A stretch of DNA of 64,000 nt from Aureococcus anophagefferens (taxonomy: Eukaryota; Sar; Pelagophyceae; Pelagomonadales; Pelagomonadaceae), in contig NW_008705569.1 in the NCBI RefSeq assembly GCF_000186865.1, positions 625,307 through 689,306 on the forward strand, written 5' to 3'. Made by a program: the position numbers and the translations under genes. Each line of letters begins with the position of its first letter. The first letter of the stretch is position 1. The notes beneath the pieces are model-generated. The model was not told where the DNA came from, made no database searches, and saw nothing but the letters and a program-made list of their open reading frames with translations. This document shows, piece after piece, positions 46,863 through 56,540 of this stretch.

Positions 46863-47321
46863 GTCGACGCGCCTGTGCCGCGAGGCGTGAATCCCGGGGC
46901 CGCGCGACCGGGGCGCGCGCGCGGCCCTCCCTTTGTACTTCTCGCGATTCCGGACGCGCCGGGCGGTCGGTCGTATAGACCGGCGGCGCGCGCTTCGCAG
47001 CGCGCGCCCCCCCCAGCGCGCCGGCCTCTCTCGCGCGCCATAGGAAAACCATCCGCAGGACTGGGCATGCGGGGGCCTAGTAAGGGCGCTCTCGGACACC
47101 CGCGGACGCCGCGCCGCGCGTCTAGCTAGTGGGGCGTCACCAAGGACCTCCGGGGGGCGCAGCGCGCGACTCAACCACCCGACCGGCTTGATCAAGATGG
47201 ACTGGCCGTGCTCGCGAGCACAGCACGGACGACTGATGAGCGGCAACGAGCTCCGCCTGCGAGCTCCGCCCCCGCGCCCGGCATCGCGCAGTGGCAGCGG
47301 CGCACGGCGCTGGCCACAGCG
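46863..47321. other. gene-free divergent promoter interval
   Basis: 459 bp between the starts of CNOT9 and the importin-like gene. I see no conserved reading frame, RNA gene or repeat in it, apart from GC-rich low-complexity sequence near 46910-47020. Confidence 0.4.
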
Positions 47322-48893
47322 ATGACCGATGCGCAGGCGATCGCGCAGCAGCTCGACGAGGCGACGACGGCCTTGCAGGGCGACGACGCGCAGCGCGACG
47401 CGGCGAACCGGTGGCTCGTCGCCTTCAGCGGTGAGTCGAGCTCGAAGCAGGCCTGCGCGCTCATCATCGAGGGCGGCCTCGCGCGGCGGGAGGCGTCCTA
47501 CGTGACCGCCGCGGGCATCGTCGCCGCGGCGGCCGTGAGGCACGCCGGCAGCAACGCCGCGGCGCGCCTGCTCGAGCTCGCGGCGAAGGCGCCCGCGGGC
47601 GCCGCGAGCCGACGCCTCGCCGACGCCGCGTGCGAGATCGCCGTCGCGGACGGCCGGGAAGCCGACGTCGTGCGCGCGCTCATGGCCGCCCGGGCGGGCG
47701 ACTTCGAGCTGGCGGAGCGCGTCGCGACGCTCCGGTTCTCCGCGCTCGAAGCGCTCGCGGCGACGCTCTCGGGCGCCGCGGCGCCCGAGGAGCTCTTCTA
47801 CCGGCCCGGCGCCAGGGAGGGCTGCGCCGCCGCGGCGCAGCTCGTCGAGGCCTACTTCTTCGCGTCGGCGAACGCCTGGCCCGCGGACGCGGGGCGCCTG
47901 CTGGCCGCGTGGGCCGAGTGCGGCCTGTTGACGTTGAACGCGCTCCACCGCTACGTGCTCGACCGCGTGTTGAAGCACGTCCTGGAGGCGTCGGCGCCCG
48001 CGGCGGAGGCCCTGCGCCGCTGCGTCGAGGCGTCGCTCGCCGCCGCGGAGACCGTGGACGGCGACGCGCTCGCGGCCGTGGGCGCCGCGTGCTGCGCGGG
48101 CTGCGCGGCGCGCGCGTTCGACGCCGAGGACATCGGCGCGTCCGCGGCCGCCGTCGTCTTCGGGGTCCTGGAGTGCGCCTGGGACGACGCGGCCTGGTTC
48201 CAGCGGCACGCGCGCGTCGGCGAGAGCCTCCTGGGCTCCGCGCTCCAATTCCTCGCGCACGCGTCGCCCGTCGTCGGCGCCGTCGCGGCCGACGGCGTCG
48301 CGCGCGTCGCGTCGTCGGGCGCGCCCTGGAAGGTCGCCTTCTGCGCCGAGGCCTGGGACCGGGCCCTGGCCTGCGCGTCCTTCCGGCGCGTCCGCGAGAA
48401 CGACTTCGAGGACGACGGCGATTTGAGGTGCTTCCGCGACCGGGACCTCTGCCCGCTGTTCGCGGCGCTCGGCGACGCGCTCGGCGGCGAGGCGATCGAT
48501 GCCAAGTTCCCGACGGTCGACGGGCTCCGGGAGCGCGGCGACTACGAGCGCGTCGAGGCCGCGCTCTTCGCGGCGGCGTGTTTGTCCGACGACGCCGCGC
48601 GCTTCGTGTGCTTGAGGGACGGCGACCGGCGCCGCGTGGACCTGCGGCTGCCGCCGAGCGTCGTCGACGACCCCGACGGCGACCCCCTCGCCTACTCCCT
48701 CGCCGTGCAGGCCGAGGTCTGCCTCTTCCGGAGCGCGGAGGTCGTCAGCGACGGCGCCGCGCTCCGGGCCTTCGACCTCGCCGCGCCGCCCGCGCTCCCG
48801 GGCATGAAGCGCCGCGGCCCGAAGCCGGACCTCGACGACGAGGCGCCCAAGGCCAAGGCGGCCTGGGGGGACCGTTCCACCCCGAGTCGGTGA
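47322..48893 (+). CDS. importin-beta/transportin-3-like protein, short
   Basis: The product has 523 residues made almost wholly of alpha-helical repeats. The start ([20 protein letters not shown], then [13 protein letters not shown]) matches the importin-beta N-terminal domain of the transportin-3/importin-13 group, which carries cargo across the nuclear pore. Those proteins have about 900-1000 residues, so this one is about half-length. Its last 28 residues ([20 protein letters not shown]) fall within an 83-bp sequence repeated 1,021 bp downstream, and may not be original. The gene could be truncated by the insertion described there. Confidence 0.65.
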   Translation: MTDAQAIAQQLDEATTALQGDDAQRDAANRWLVAFSGESSSKQACALIIEGGLARREASYVTAAGIVAAAAVRHAGSNAAARLLELAAKAPAGAASRRLADAACEIAVADGREADVVRALMAARAGDFELAERVATLRFSALEALAATLSGAAAPEELFYRPGAREGCAAAAQLVEAYFFASANAWPADAGRLLAAWAECGLLTLNALHRYVLDRVLKHVLEASAPAAEALRRCVEASLAAAETVDGDALAAVGAACCAGCAARAFDAEDIGASAAAVVFGVLECAWDDAAWFQRHARVGESLLGSALQFLAHASPVVGAVAADGVARVASSGAPWKVAFCAEAWDRALACASFRRVRENDFEDDGDLRCFRDRDLCPLFAALGDALGGEAIDAKFPTVDGLRERGDYERVEAALFAAACLSDDAARFVCLRDGDRRRVDLRLPPSVVDDPDGDPLAYSLAVQAEVCLFRSAEVVSDGAALRAFDLAAPPALPGMKRRGPKPDLDDEAPKAKAAWGDRSTPSR

Positions 48894-48894
48894 G
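48812..48894. repeat. 83-bp direct repeat, left copy
   Basis: Starts CCGCGGCCCGAAGCCGGACC and ends GAGTCGGTGAG. It contains the end of the importin-like gene, including the TGA. The right copy is at 49833-49915 in the same orientation, with about seven differences. Confidence 0.92.
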
Positions 48895-48944
48895 CTTACG
48901 GGTAACGTCGATGGGGTATTCTTGCGGGGCGCTCGGGCTCTTCC

Positions 48945-49736
48945 CTAGAAGATGAGCGGCTGGATCCAGTACTCGAGGATGATCTTGAAGACGCTGTCGG
49001 GCAGGTTCGTCGGCTCGCGCGTGTCGCGCATGAAGAGTCGCTTGAAGGGGCCCAGCGGCGGCTTGGGCAGGCAGTTCGAGGAGAAGAGGCGCGTCAGTTC
49101 CGGCGGCGGAACCGCGCGGCCGCGGTGGCAGAGAGCGCGCAGGACGAAGAGGCTCGCGATGGAGATGCGGCGCTGTTTGAGTGGTTTGATGAGGTACGCC
49201 ATCCAACACGTCTCCAGCATGAGAGCAGCGAGGGGGTTCATCTCATGGCCCTCGCGGAAGTGCACCGGCGAACCGATCAGGGCTCGCGGGCCGGCCACGA
49301 TCTCAAAGTCCAGAATCTTGAGGCTCGTGCGCGCCTGGTACCTGAGGAGCACGGTCGGTACCGTACCGAAGAACAGTGCCGGACGCGGCGACCTGCTCCG
49401 TGATTTTCAAGAGACACCCGAGGCGGAACTGCGGCGATTCGACGAGCTCGCGCATGCGCACGTGGCGTCGCTGCGACGTGACCGCCGTGAACCAGCTCCG
49501 TCCGTCCGACACGATCATTTTGAACCTATGCAGACATCCCGCACGGCATAGAAGCGGGTACGCACGCATCAATGCCGCTGCCAAAAACCTCATCCGACTC
49601 ATCAGAGTAGCTGATCATCTGTAGCACTGGCGTGTGCGTGCCGCCGAAGTACCGCGCGCCGTCACGGTCACGCAGTATGAACATCGTAGCGATTGCGTTG
49701 CTTTCAATCGGCGTCATGTTCACCATCGAAGACATC
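48945..49736 (-). pseudogene. low-GC gene remnants between direct repeats
   Basis: Three minus-strand stretches read like protein but in different frames: about 49718-49526 (NMTPIESNAIATMFILRDRD, GTHTPVLQMISYSDES), 49602-about 49380 (MRFLAAALMRAYPLLCRAGC, VTSQRRHVRMRELVESPQFR) and about 49390-48945 (ALFFGTVPTVLLRYQARTSL, LFVLRALCHRGRAV, PDSVFKIILEYWIQPLIF). The last ends like SOCS-box or F-box type binding tails. GC is near 55%. Either unseen introns or decay break the frame. No family is assigned. Confidence 0.35.
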
Positions 49737-49832
49737 CTGCGACGCACAAGGCGAGAGGCGAACCAGCGGCAGAATCGTCGGCAACACCACTGCATCCACT
49801 GCAATAGCCTTGCAATGTTGCGGCACCTGAAG

Positions 49833-49915
49833 CCGCGGCCCGCAGCCGGACCTCGACGATGAGGCGCCGAAGGCCAAGGCGGCCTGGGGGGAGCGTTCCA
49901 TCCCGAGTCGGTGAG
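49833..49915. repeat. 83-bp direct repeat, right copy
   Basis: Second copy of the repeat at 48812-48894, in the same orientation. Here it is not part of a gene and lies 32 bp before the stop of the ankyrin gene. The two copies enclose a segment of lower GC. Confidence 0.92.
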
Positions 49916-49946
49916 GGAGCCGCCGTTTCTTAGATGACGCGCGCGC

Positions 49947-50750
49947 TCAATAGTCGCGCGGGGTGCGCCAGAACGCGAGCACGTGCGAGAAGACGTCGTC
50001 GGGGACGTCCGCGCGGAGGAAGAGCGTTTCGTGCAGGGGCACGCTGCTCGACGGGCTCGCGCGCCCCCGCTCGCGGAGCGAGGGGAGCTCCCGCCGGAGG
50101 GCGAGCAGTTCCGCGCGCGGCGCGTCGACGTACGGCCGCCAGCCGCCGGCCGCGCGAACCTCGGCGAGCAGGTCGGCCGACGCCGAACCTTTTTCGCGCG
50201 CGCGGGCCTCGGGGTCCTGACCACTCTCAGTAAGAGCGTCGAGCGACGCGCCTCGACTCATGAGGAGCTTGCTCATTCTTGACAGACCGTTCGTAGCACA
50301 GTAGTGTAGGATTGTGATTCCCTCTCCGCGGCCGCCGGGAGCGTTGATCCGCCCGCCTGCATCTAGCAGGAGGAGCACTGCTTCGTGGTGATCCTCGACA
50401 GCGGCGGCGTGCAGCGGCGCCCATTCATAATAGGGCGCGCCGAGATGCACGTCGGCGCCTGACGCGATGAGCCATTTCAAGGCCGACAACCAGCCTTCAC
50501 GCGCTGCGTGAAACAGGCGCGTTATTGCGTCTTTCCAATTACCATGCGGGTCAATGTACCCAGCGTCAAGCGCATTATCGCAAATGAGCTGGTCTAGATT
50601 GCCGCCGGAAGCGAGGTGGCGCACGTTCTCCTCATGGAACGAGCGCTCCGTGAATGGGGTCGGCTCCGCGTCGCTTGCGTCCGAGTCGCTTGCGTAATCC
50701 GGCCCCGCGTCGCTTTCGTCCGAGTCGCTTGCGTAATCGGTCGGCTCCAT
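49947..50750 (-). CDS. ankyrin-repeat protein with conserved C-terminal module (paralogue 2)
   Basis: The product has 267 residues. The N-terminus has a Ser/Asp repeat (YASDSDESDAGPDYASDSDA). Ankyrin repeats follow: ITRLFHAAREGWLSALKWLI, WAPLHAAAVEDHHEAVLLLL and ITILHYCATNGLSRMSKLLM. The C-terminal module aligns throughout with the protein at 20685-21395: VRAAGGWRPYVDAPRAELLA, GRASPSSSV, and PDDVFSHVLAFWRTPRD. The N-terminal half is lower in GC than the C-terminal half, as in the paralogue. Confidence 0.85.
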   Translation of the reverse strand: MEPTDYASDSDESDAGPDYASDSDASDAEPTPFTERSFHEENVRHLASGGNLDQLICDNALDAGYIDPHGNWKDAITRLFHAAREGWLSALKWLIASGADVHLGAPYYEWAPLHAAAVEDHHEAVLLLLDAGGRINAPGGRGEGITILHYCATNGLSRMSKLLMSRGASLDALTESGQDPEARAREKGSASADLLAEVRAAGGWRPYVDAPRAELLALRRELPSLRERGRASPSSSVPLHETLFLRADVPDDVFSHVLAFWRTPRDY

Positions 50751-50890
50751 GCCCTCGACCCGAGGCCAACATTGAAGTGGTCAACATAGGCATGATGCCG
50801 CAAGTATCATCCTGCGATTTTCCAAGTTTCGACCACCATCTCGATAGGGCTGCCTGCGCCCCGAACCGGGCGGCGTCGTCGGGCCTTGCG

Positions 50891-51319
50891 ATGGCCGAGT
50901 CCTTCTTCGCGTCGGTGGGGGCCTACCTGGGCACGGGGGCGACGGTCGTCGGCAACGGCCTCGCCGCGTGCTCCTGCGGCGTCGTGACGGCCGTCGGCGC
51001 CGTGACGGCCCCCTACTGGATCGGCGCCGCGGCGGGCGCGGGCGCCTGCATCTGCGGCACGGTCGCCTGCTACGAGTGCGGCTGCTGCGGCGCGATCCAG
51101 CGGCGGCGGCAGCAGCGCGCCGAGACCCGCGGCGCGCGCGCGGGCGCGGCGACCGCCGGCGTCGTGTCGAAAAAGACGGGCGCGAAGACGGCGCCCGTGG
51201 CGCGGCGCCCCGCGCCGCTCCGGCGGCTGCGCATGCCCAAGAAGAAGGCACGCTCCGTGGGCAAGGGCCCCCAGACCATCCAGAAGAACCCGCTCCGCTC
51301 CGTGGAGGCGTCCGCGTGA
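50891..51319 (+). CDS. small cysteine- and glycine-rich protein with basic tail
   Basis: The product has 142 residues. The first 70 residues are hydrophobic and rich in Gly, Ala and Cys (GVVTAVGAVTAPYWIGAAAG, CICGTVACYECGCCGAI), which could insert in a membrane or bind metal. The rest is strongly basic (RRRQQRAETRGARAG, MPKKKARSVGKGPQ). I do not recognise the family. It lies head-to-head with the ankyrin gene, 140 bp apart. Confidence 0.5.
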   Translation: MAESFFASVGAYLGTGATVVGNGLAACSCGVVTAVGAVTAPYWIGAAAGAGACICGTVACYECGCCGAIQRRRQQRAETRGARAGAATAGVVSKKTGAKTAPVARRPAPLRRLRMPKKKARSVGKGPQTIQKNPLRSVEASA

Positions 51320-51395
51320 GCGCGCGGGCCTCCTAATTGTGAAGAAGACCTAGAGGCGGGGGCGGGGACTAGGGGGCGCGGCGCGCGCGCCGGCC

Positions 51396-54133
51396 CTAGT
51401 TCTTGTGGAGGAGGCTCTTGAGGCTCACGGGCGTCGCGCCCTGCTTCTTCGCCGCCGCGGCGGCCGGTTCCGGGTCCGCGCCGTACGGGCAGCCGCGGTT
51501 CCAGTTCGCGGCCTGCTGCGGGTGCTGGGCCCGCTCGCGGAGCTCGAGGGGGTGCGCGGAGAAGGTGCCGCTGCCGCCGCCGGCGGCCCCGGAGACGTCG
51601 GCCCGGGGCACGGGCGGCGGCGGCGCCGACGCCGCGAGGCGCTCGGATTCGTCGCGCGGCGCGTACCACTTGAGGATGCCGCCCTCGCCGGCGGCGTGGG
51701 CCAGCGTCAGCGCCGAGGACCGCTTGACGCCGAACTGCTGGTCCATCTCCGACACGGCCTCGTCGAGGGAGACCTTGCCGAAGTCGCGCGCGAAGTGGAA
51801 GTTTTGCCGCTCGACGCGCGACTGGCCGCGCTTGACCGCGTGGGCGTCGTCGCGCCGTTCGAGATGGCTCTTCTCCTGGTTCCAGGCGACGATGTCGCCG
51901 TGGCACTGGCCGCTCATGGGCTTGGGCACGGCGAACGTGGGGTCGTCGCTGTTCTTCGCGCCGCCCCGCAGGCCCCGGCGGCAGAACTCCTTGGGCGCGG
52001 GCGGCGCGTCGGGCACGCGCCAGGGGCCCTTGACCCAGCGCAGGAAGGACACGTCGCCGGGGCCTAGGGCCGCCGACACCTGGCAGTAGTAGGCCTCCCA
52101 GTCGTCGGCCGTGATCGCGCCGTGCCGATTCGCCGGCAGGTACAACGCGAAGTCCTTCCGGACCGCCGTCGCGTCGGCGACGCCGTCCAACACGAGGGGA
52201 TGCTTGTGGGCGTCGAAGGCGCGCCGCACCTCGTTGGCGTCCGCGAGGCCGTCGCCGACGCGGTCGAACTTCTGGAACGCCGCCCGCACGGCCGCCAGAC
52301 GCTTCGGCGGGAAGCCGCCGACGTCCCCCGGGAAGGCGACGTTGCAGCAGTACTGGACGAGCTGCGTCGGGCTCAGCATGCCGTTCTTCATCATGTCGAA
52401 GCGCGCGAAGAAGGCGCGGCGCTCCGGGAGGTCCAACGTCGCGGGAGAGGCGTGCGCGTCGAGCGCGGAGCAGAACTGCGCGAAGTCGACCGCGGGCTCC
52501 GCGTCGTGGGCGTCGCCGTCGAGGGGCAGCGTCGCGACGCGCCCGAGCCCGAGGAACAGGGCCCGCAGGCCGTGGGCGCCCTTGCGCCGCAGCGCCGCGA
52601 GCACCTTCGACGCGAGTTCCGTGTCGACGTCGACGGCGTTGATGCCGAAGTCGCGCTGCCGCGCGTCGAAGTAGCGCTCGAAGGCGGACACGAACTTGGA
52701 CAGGTTCGCCTCGCCGGAGGCCTCGCAGTCCGTGAGGAGCTTGAGCACCGCCGGCGGGATCTCGACGCCCATGGCGAACATGCGGTCCTGGAACGCGCGC
52801 GCGGACATGTCGCCGTGGCCGAGCTTGCGCACCGCGGCGTAGATCTGCTGGCGCTGGAGCGCCTGCTCGCTGTTGCGGATGCCGACGACCTCGGGCTCGC
52901 CCAAACCCGCGCGCATGGCGACCTTGGTCGCCGTCGCGAAGCGCGCGTCCGTCGACGTCTCCTTCCGCTTCACCTCGCCGTCCTTGTAGGACCACGCCTG
53001 GGCAGCACAAGGGTGATTCAACGTCGCTTCAACGTGAGTGTTCCGCGCGCGAGAGTTCCGGAATAAGCATCCACGCTTCGAGGCCGTTCCGAGAGATGAT
53101 CGCCCGTCCAAAAATCAGCCGAAACGAGTGGAAACCGGCCGAGATCGGAGCCTTTGAAGTTGGGAATTTCGCTCTCTTGTGCTGCCCCGGACCACGCGAG
53201 CTGCGATCCGACCTGCGACGACCCCTGGAGCTCGCGGCTGCGGCTGCCGAAGAGCTTGCGGCCCGTGAGCGATTTCTTGGGCGACCCGTCGGCGCCCATG
53301 CCCTCGTCCCGGGGCAGCTCGCCGAGGAGCTCGTCCTCCAGCGACTGGCCCTGGAGCGCGAGGCTCCGGCCGAAGATGGACGCGTTGCGCGCCGGGTTCG
53401 TGCGCTTCCGCGCGCCGTAGAAGGACATGAACTCCTCGACGACGTCCTCGTCGACCTCCGCGTAGGTCTGGGGCCGCCGGCCGCCGGCGGCCGCGTGGTC
53501 GCGGACGCTGACCGTGGCCGCGTGGCCCTTGTAGCGCCCCTCCGTGGGCGCGAGGGGCGGGCCGCCGGAGTCGCGCGCCACCAAGGCGCGGTAGAACTTG
53601 TGGAACACCAGATCGTTGCCCCCGCGGGCCTTGGCGAGCGCCGCGTCCAGGTCCGCGGTGACCTGGAGACCTAGATCCCGCAGCTCCGCCTTCAATCCCG
53701 CGTCGTCGGAGAAGCCCCGGGAGTAGCGCTCGAAGACGACCTGCAGCTCGCGCCGCTTCTCCCGGGCGACGCGCTGCTGGTGCTCCGCCTCGACGGTCGC
53801 CGCGTGGGCCTGGAAGGGCCGCACGGGCGCGTCGACGTAGCCGTGCGACATCTTCTTCGCGGACCGCGGCGCGGGCTGCCGCGGCTCCAGCTCCGCGAGC
53901 GCCGCCTCGCGGCCCTCGGCGGAGACGGCGTCGCGGAACTCGCGGTAGTCGACGTAGCCCTCCTCGGAGATGGCGCACTCGCACATGATGTCGTCGACGA
54001 CGCGCATGCCGTACTTGAGGCCCAGGCCCTCGATGGCCTGGAGGAAGAGGCTCGCGTGGATGCTGCCCGTGCCGTCGCCGTCGTAGCGCTCGACGGCGCC
54101 GAGCACGACGGACCGCAGCTCGAGCTGGTCCAT
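51396..54133 (-). CDS. multi-EF-hand protein, interrupted by an introner
   Basis: Exons 54133-53198 and 52997-51396 give 845 residues. EF-hand-like loops recur: YDGDGTGSIHASLF and CAISEEGYVDYREF near the start, FDMMKNGMLSPTQL and FDRVGDGLADANEV in the second exon, plus degenerate ones around ERYFDARQRDFGINAVDVD. The layout resembles long calcyphosin-like or ciliary EF-hand proteins, but I cannot name an orthologue. The intron (52998-53197, GC-AG, phase 0) is a family A introner and rejoins SQLAWSYKDGEVK. Without splicing the frame stops soon after the junction. Confidence 0.85.
52998..53189 (-). mobile_element. Introner, family A copy 3 (in EF-hand gene)
   Basis: A 192-bp element read on the minus strand starting CGGGGCAGCACAAG and ending CTTGTGCTGCCCAG. 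The duplication GCGTGGTC is exact on both sides. The intron is 53197-52998. Internal sequence matches copies 1, 2 and 4. Both ends have AGCACAAG where copy 1 has AGCAAAAG, so the two termini vary together. Confidence 0.95.
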
Positions 54134-54314
54134 GGCGCTAAGGCGGATCGAGCTTCAGTGGCTGCCTGTTGCCCACCTCGCGCTCTCACGTCCGAGAGCC
54201 GCGTTACGGCGCGCTTCGGAGAGCGCCGGATATGGTTTGGCGTGCCGGCGCGCTTGCACGGCTCTCTTGCCGCCGCCGACCTCTTTCGTCGCGCGCCGCC
54301 GCGGCGGCGGCGCC

Positions 54315-55541
54315 ATGCGCGCGTCGGTCGGTGCGTGGCTCGCCGTCGCCGCCGCCGCGGCGCGGTCCTTCGACGGCGCCATCGACCACGCCGGCCGCGA
54401 GCAGGTGATCCACTTCTTCCGCGGCAACAGCAGCGCCCGCTACTTTAGCATCGTCGAGGCCTGGGGCGGCGAGATCGTCGTCTTCGCCAAGGAGGCCGTG
54501 CCGGGCCACCGGGGCCACGAGCACGACCGCGTGAGCTTCTGGACCAACTGCCGCGGCGTGCTCAAGGATCGCAAGGACATCGCGGGCAGGTGCTTCCGCG
54601 CGCCGATCAAGCATTTGACGGACTACCGGAGCGCGCGCGACGCGAACTGGGCCCACAACACGGCGTCGCTCTTCGAGGACGGCGTCCTCCACATGATCGG
54701 CGGGCGCGACGGCCGGCGCCGCGTCGCGCACCACCACGTCGCGCGCGACGGCGTCTACCGGCGCGAGTTCCGGTCGCTGCGCGAGCTCGACGCGCGCGCG
54801 GCGCGCGTCGCGCGGGACACGGCCACGCTCGACGCGGCGCCCCACCCGACGGACCTCGCGCCGGCCTTCTACGGCAACCACTCGAACTGCACGGAGCGGC
54901 GGCCCCACTTCGCGCCGAACTGCGAATTCGACGGCCGCTTTTCGCTCGCGCGGCACGGCGACAAAGTGCTGGCCTTCGCGCGGGCCAACGTCGTCGGCCT
55001 CGAGCACGCGGCGGCCCCGGGGTCGGCATCAACATCAAAAATGCTCGTCTTCGGCGGGCGCTTCGTGCAGGTCGCGGCCGCGCCGGCCGCCGCGGGGCCC
55101 TTCGGGCCCTTCGCGCTGCTCCGCGTCGCCGGCTACGCGGCGGCGCGCGACGCGAACATCTACTTCGCGAGCGTCGGCGCGAACCCGGCGGACGCCGATT
55201 CGCTGCTGGCGCTCTTCCCCGTGCTCTCCGAGGCGGGCGCGGCCATCGCGGTCGCGGCGTCGTGCGACGGCGAGCGATGGTCCGCGCTCGCGGTGCTCGC
55301 GAACACGACGGACGCGGGCGGCGGCCGCACGCTCGACCACCCGGCCGACGGCTGGCTCGTCGACGGCGCGACGGGCACCGTCTACTTCTTCCTCCACCGC
55401 AACGTGCCCTTCATCCGCGAGGACGAGCAGCTCGGCGACGCGGCCTTCGGGCCGCGGAGCGCGCTCACGCGCGTGCCCGTCGCCCTCGCGACGCTCGCCG
55501 CCTTCACGGAGCGGCACCTGCCGGGCGGCTGCGGGCGATGA
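54315..55541 (+). CDS. secreted protein of unknown function, possibly beta-propeller
   Basis: The product has 408 residues. MRASVGAWLAVAAAAARS is a signal peptide, and the start at 54315 fits it; the in-frame ATG at 54132 overlaps the divergent EF-hand gene start. The mature part shows repeated short strands: YFSIVEAWGGEIVVFAKEAV, WAHNTASLFEDGVLHMIGGR, MLVFGGRFVQVA, ANIYFASVGANPADADSLLA and GTVYFFLHRNVPFI. This recalls a five-bladed propeller such as glycoside hydrolase families 32/43/68, but no catalytic signature is certain. Confidence 0.6.
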   Translation: MRASVGAWLAVAAAAARSFDGAIDHAGREQVIHFFRGNSSARYFSIVEAWGGEIVVFAKEAVPGHRGHEHDRVSFWTNCRGVLKDRKDIAGRCFRAPIKHLTDYRSARDANWAHNTASLFEDGVLHMIGGRDGRRRVAHHHVARDGVYRREFRSLRELDARAARVARDTATLDAAPHPTDLAPAFYGNHSNCTERRPHFAPNCEFDGRFSLARHGDKVLAFARANVVGLEHAAAPGSASTSKMLVFGGRFVQVAAAPAAAGPFGPFALLRVAGYAAARDANIYFASVGANPADADSLLALFPVLSEAGAAIAVAASCDGERWSALAVLANTTDAGGGRTLDHPADGWLVDGATGTVYFFLHRNVPFIREDEQLGDAAFGPRSALTRVPVALATLAAFTERHLPGGCGR

Positions 55542-55600
55542 CGGGGCCGCGCGCGAGATGCGCGCCGCGCGAGAGCGCTCTAAACGGCCGTTAATTCGTC

Positions 55601-56461
55601 CTAGCAGAGGCCGAGCTCCGCCTCGATCTCGACCTCGATGATGGCCTCGTTGACGATGACGTCGAGGAGCACGTGCTCGACGGCCTCGACGGCGCGCCGC
55701 GGCGCGAGGTCCTCCTCCGTCGTCCCGCTCGCCGCGGCGGCGGCGCGCGCCGGCGGCATGGACCGACAACGGCGCGCCTGCTTCTTGCGCCGGAGCCGCG
55801 ACAGCCGGTCCATCTCCGCCCGGAGCGCCTCGACGCGCCGGTCGATGTCGTCGAGCTCGGCGGCGTCGTCGGCGTCCTCCGCGGACATCGGAGGCGGCGC
55901 GGTCGGGAGCTCCGCGGTCGTCGGAGGCGGCGCGGTCGCGGCCGCCGGGGGCGTCGCGATCGCGGCCGCCGGGGGCGCCGGCGCCTCTTCCCCGGGGAGC
56001 TCGCGTACCATCTCGCACCAATCGTCGTCCGGCTCGCGCCAGCGCGTCGGCCCCGTCCAGTCGATGGGCCGCTCCACGGCGAAGCGCGTCGGCGAGGGCA
56101 GCGGCGACCGCGGCGGCGCGCGCTCGGGCGTCGCGGACCGCTCGCGCGCGGGCATCGACCGGCCGCGCGGCGCCGCGGCGCGGCCCCGGGGCTGCTTCTT
56201 ACGGCGCGCGCGCCCGCGATTCTCCTTCTCCGACGCGCCGGGGCCCTCCCAGTCCGCGTGCTCGTCGTTCCGCGTCCGGTCTTTCTCTTTCACGGACAGC
56301 GTCTGCAAGTAGTCGTTGAAATTCGCCGGCTTCGACGCGCCCCGCTTCTGGAGGGGCGACACGATCTTGTTCCACGTGTCGCCGTCGGCGTTTTCCAGGA
56401 AGGCCTTGGCCTGCTTCGGGCCCTGGATCTGGTGCCGGTTCGTCGCATCGCGGAGCGCCAT
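55601..56461 (-). CDS. hypothetical protein with disordered centre, 286 aa
   Basis: The N-terminal 60 residues look structured (NRHQIQGPKQAKAFLENADG, DTWNKIVSPLQKRG, NFNDYLQTLSV). A long basic, Pro/Ala-rich linker follows. Then comes a coiled coil (DDIDRRVEALRAEMDRLSRL) and a hydrophobic end (VEHVLLDVIVNEAIIEVEIE). No family is recognised. An in-frame ATG at 56494 would add 11 residues. The glycosyltransferase gene starts 79 bp away on the other strand. Confidence 0.55.
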   Translation of the reverse strand: MALRDATNRHQIQGPKQAKAFLENADGDTWNKIVSPLQKRGASKPANFNDYLQTLSVKEKDRTRNDEHADWEGPGASEKENRGRARRKKQPRGRAAAPRGRSMPARERSATPERAPPRSPLPSPTRFAVERPIDWTGPTRWREPDDDWCEMVRELPGEEAPAPPAAAIATPPAAATAPPPTTAELPTAPPPMSAEDADDAAELDDIDRRVEALRAEMDRLSRLRRKKQARRCRSMPPARAAAAASGTTEEDLAPRRAVEAVEHVLLDVIVNEAIIEVEIEAELGLC

Positions 56462-56540
56462 GCTGTCCAAAGCCAACGACGATGGGTAAATCATCCAACT
56501 TGAAGTGACTTGCCGCGCTTTACCAAAAATCGACGAGAGC

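Noticed and set aside
45933..48260. N-terminal extension of CNOT9 to a 762-residue protein
   Set aside because: The extension is antisense of the importin-like gene and its promoter; the conserved CNOT9 start is at 46862.
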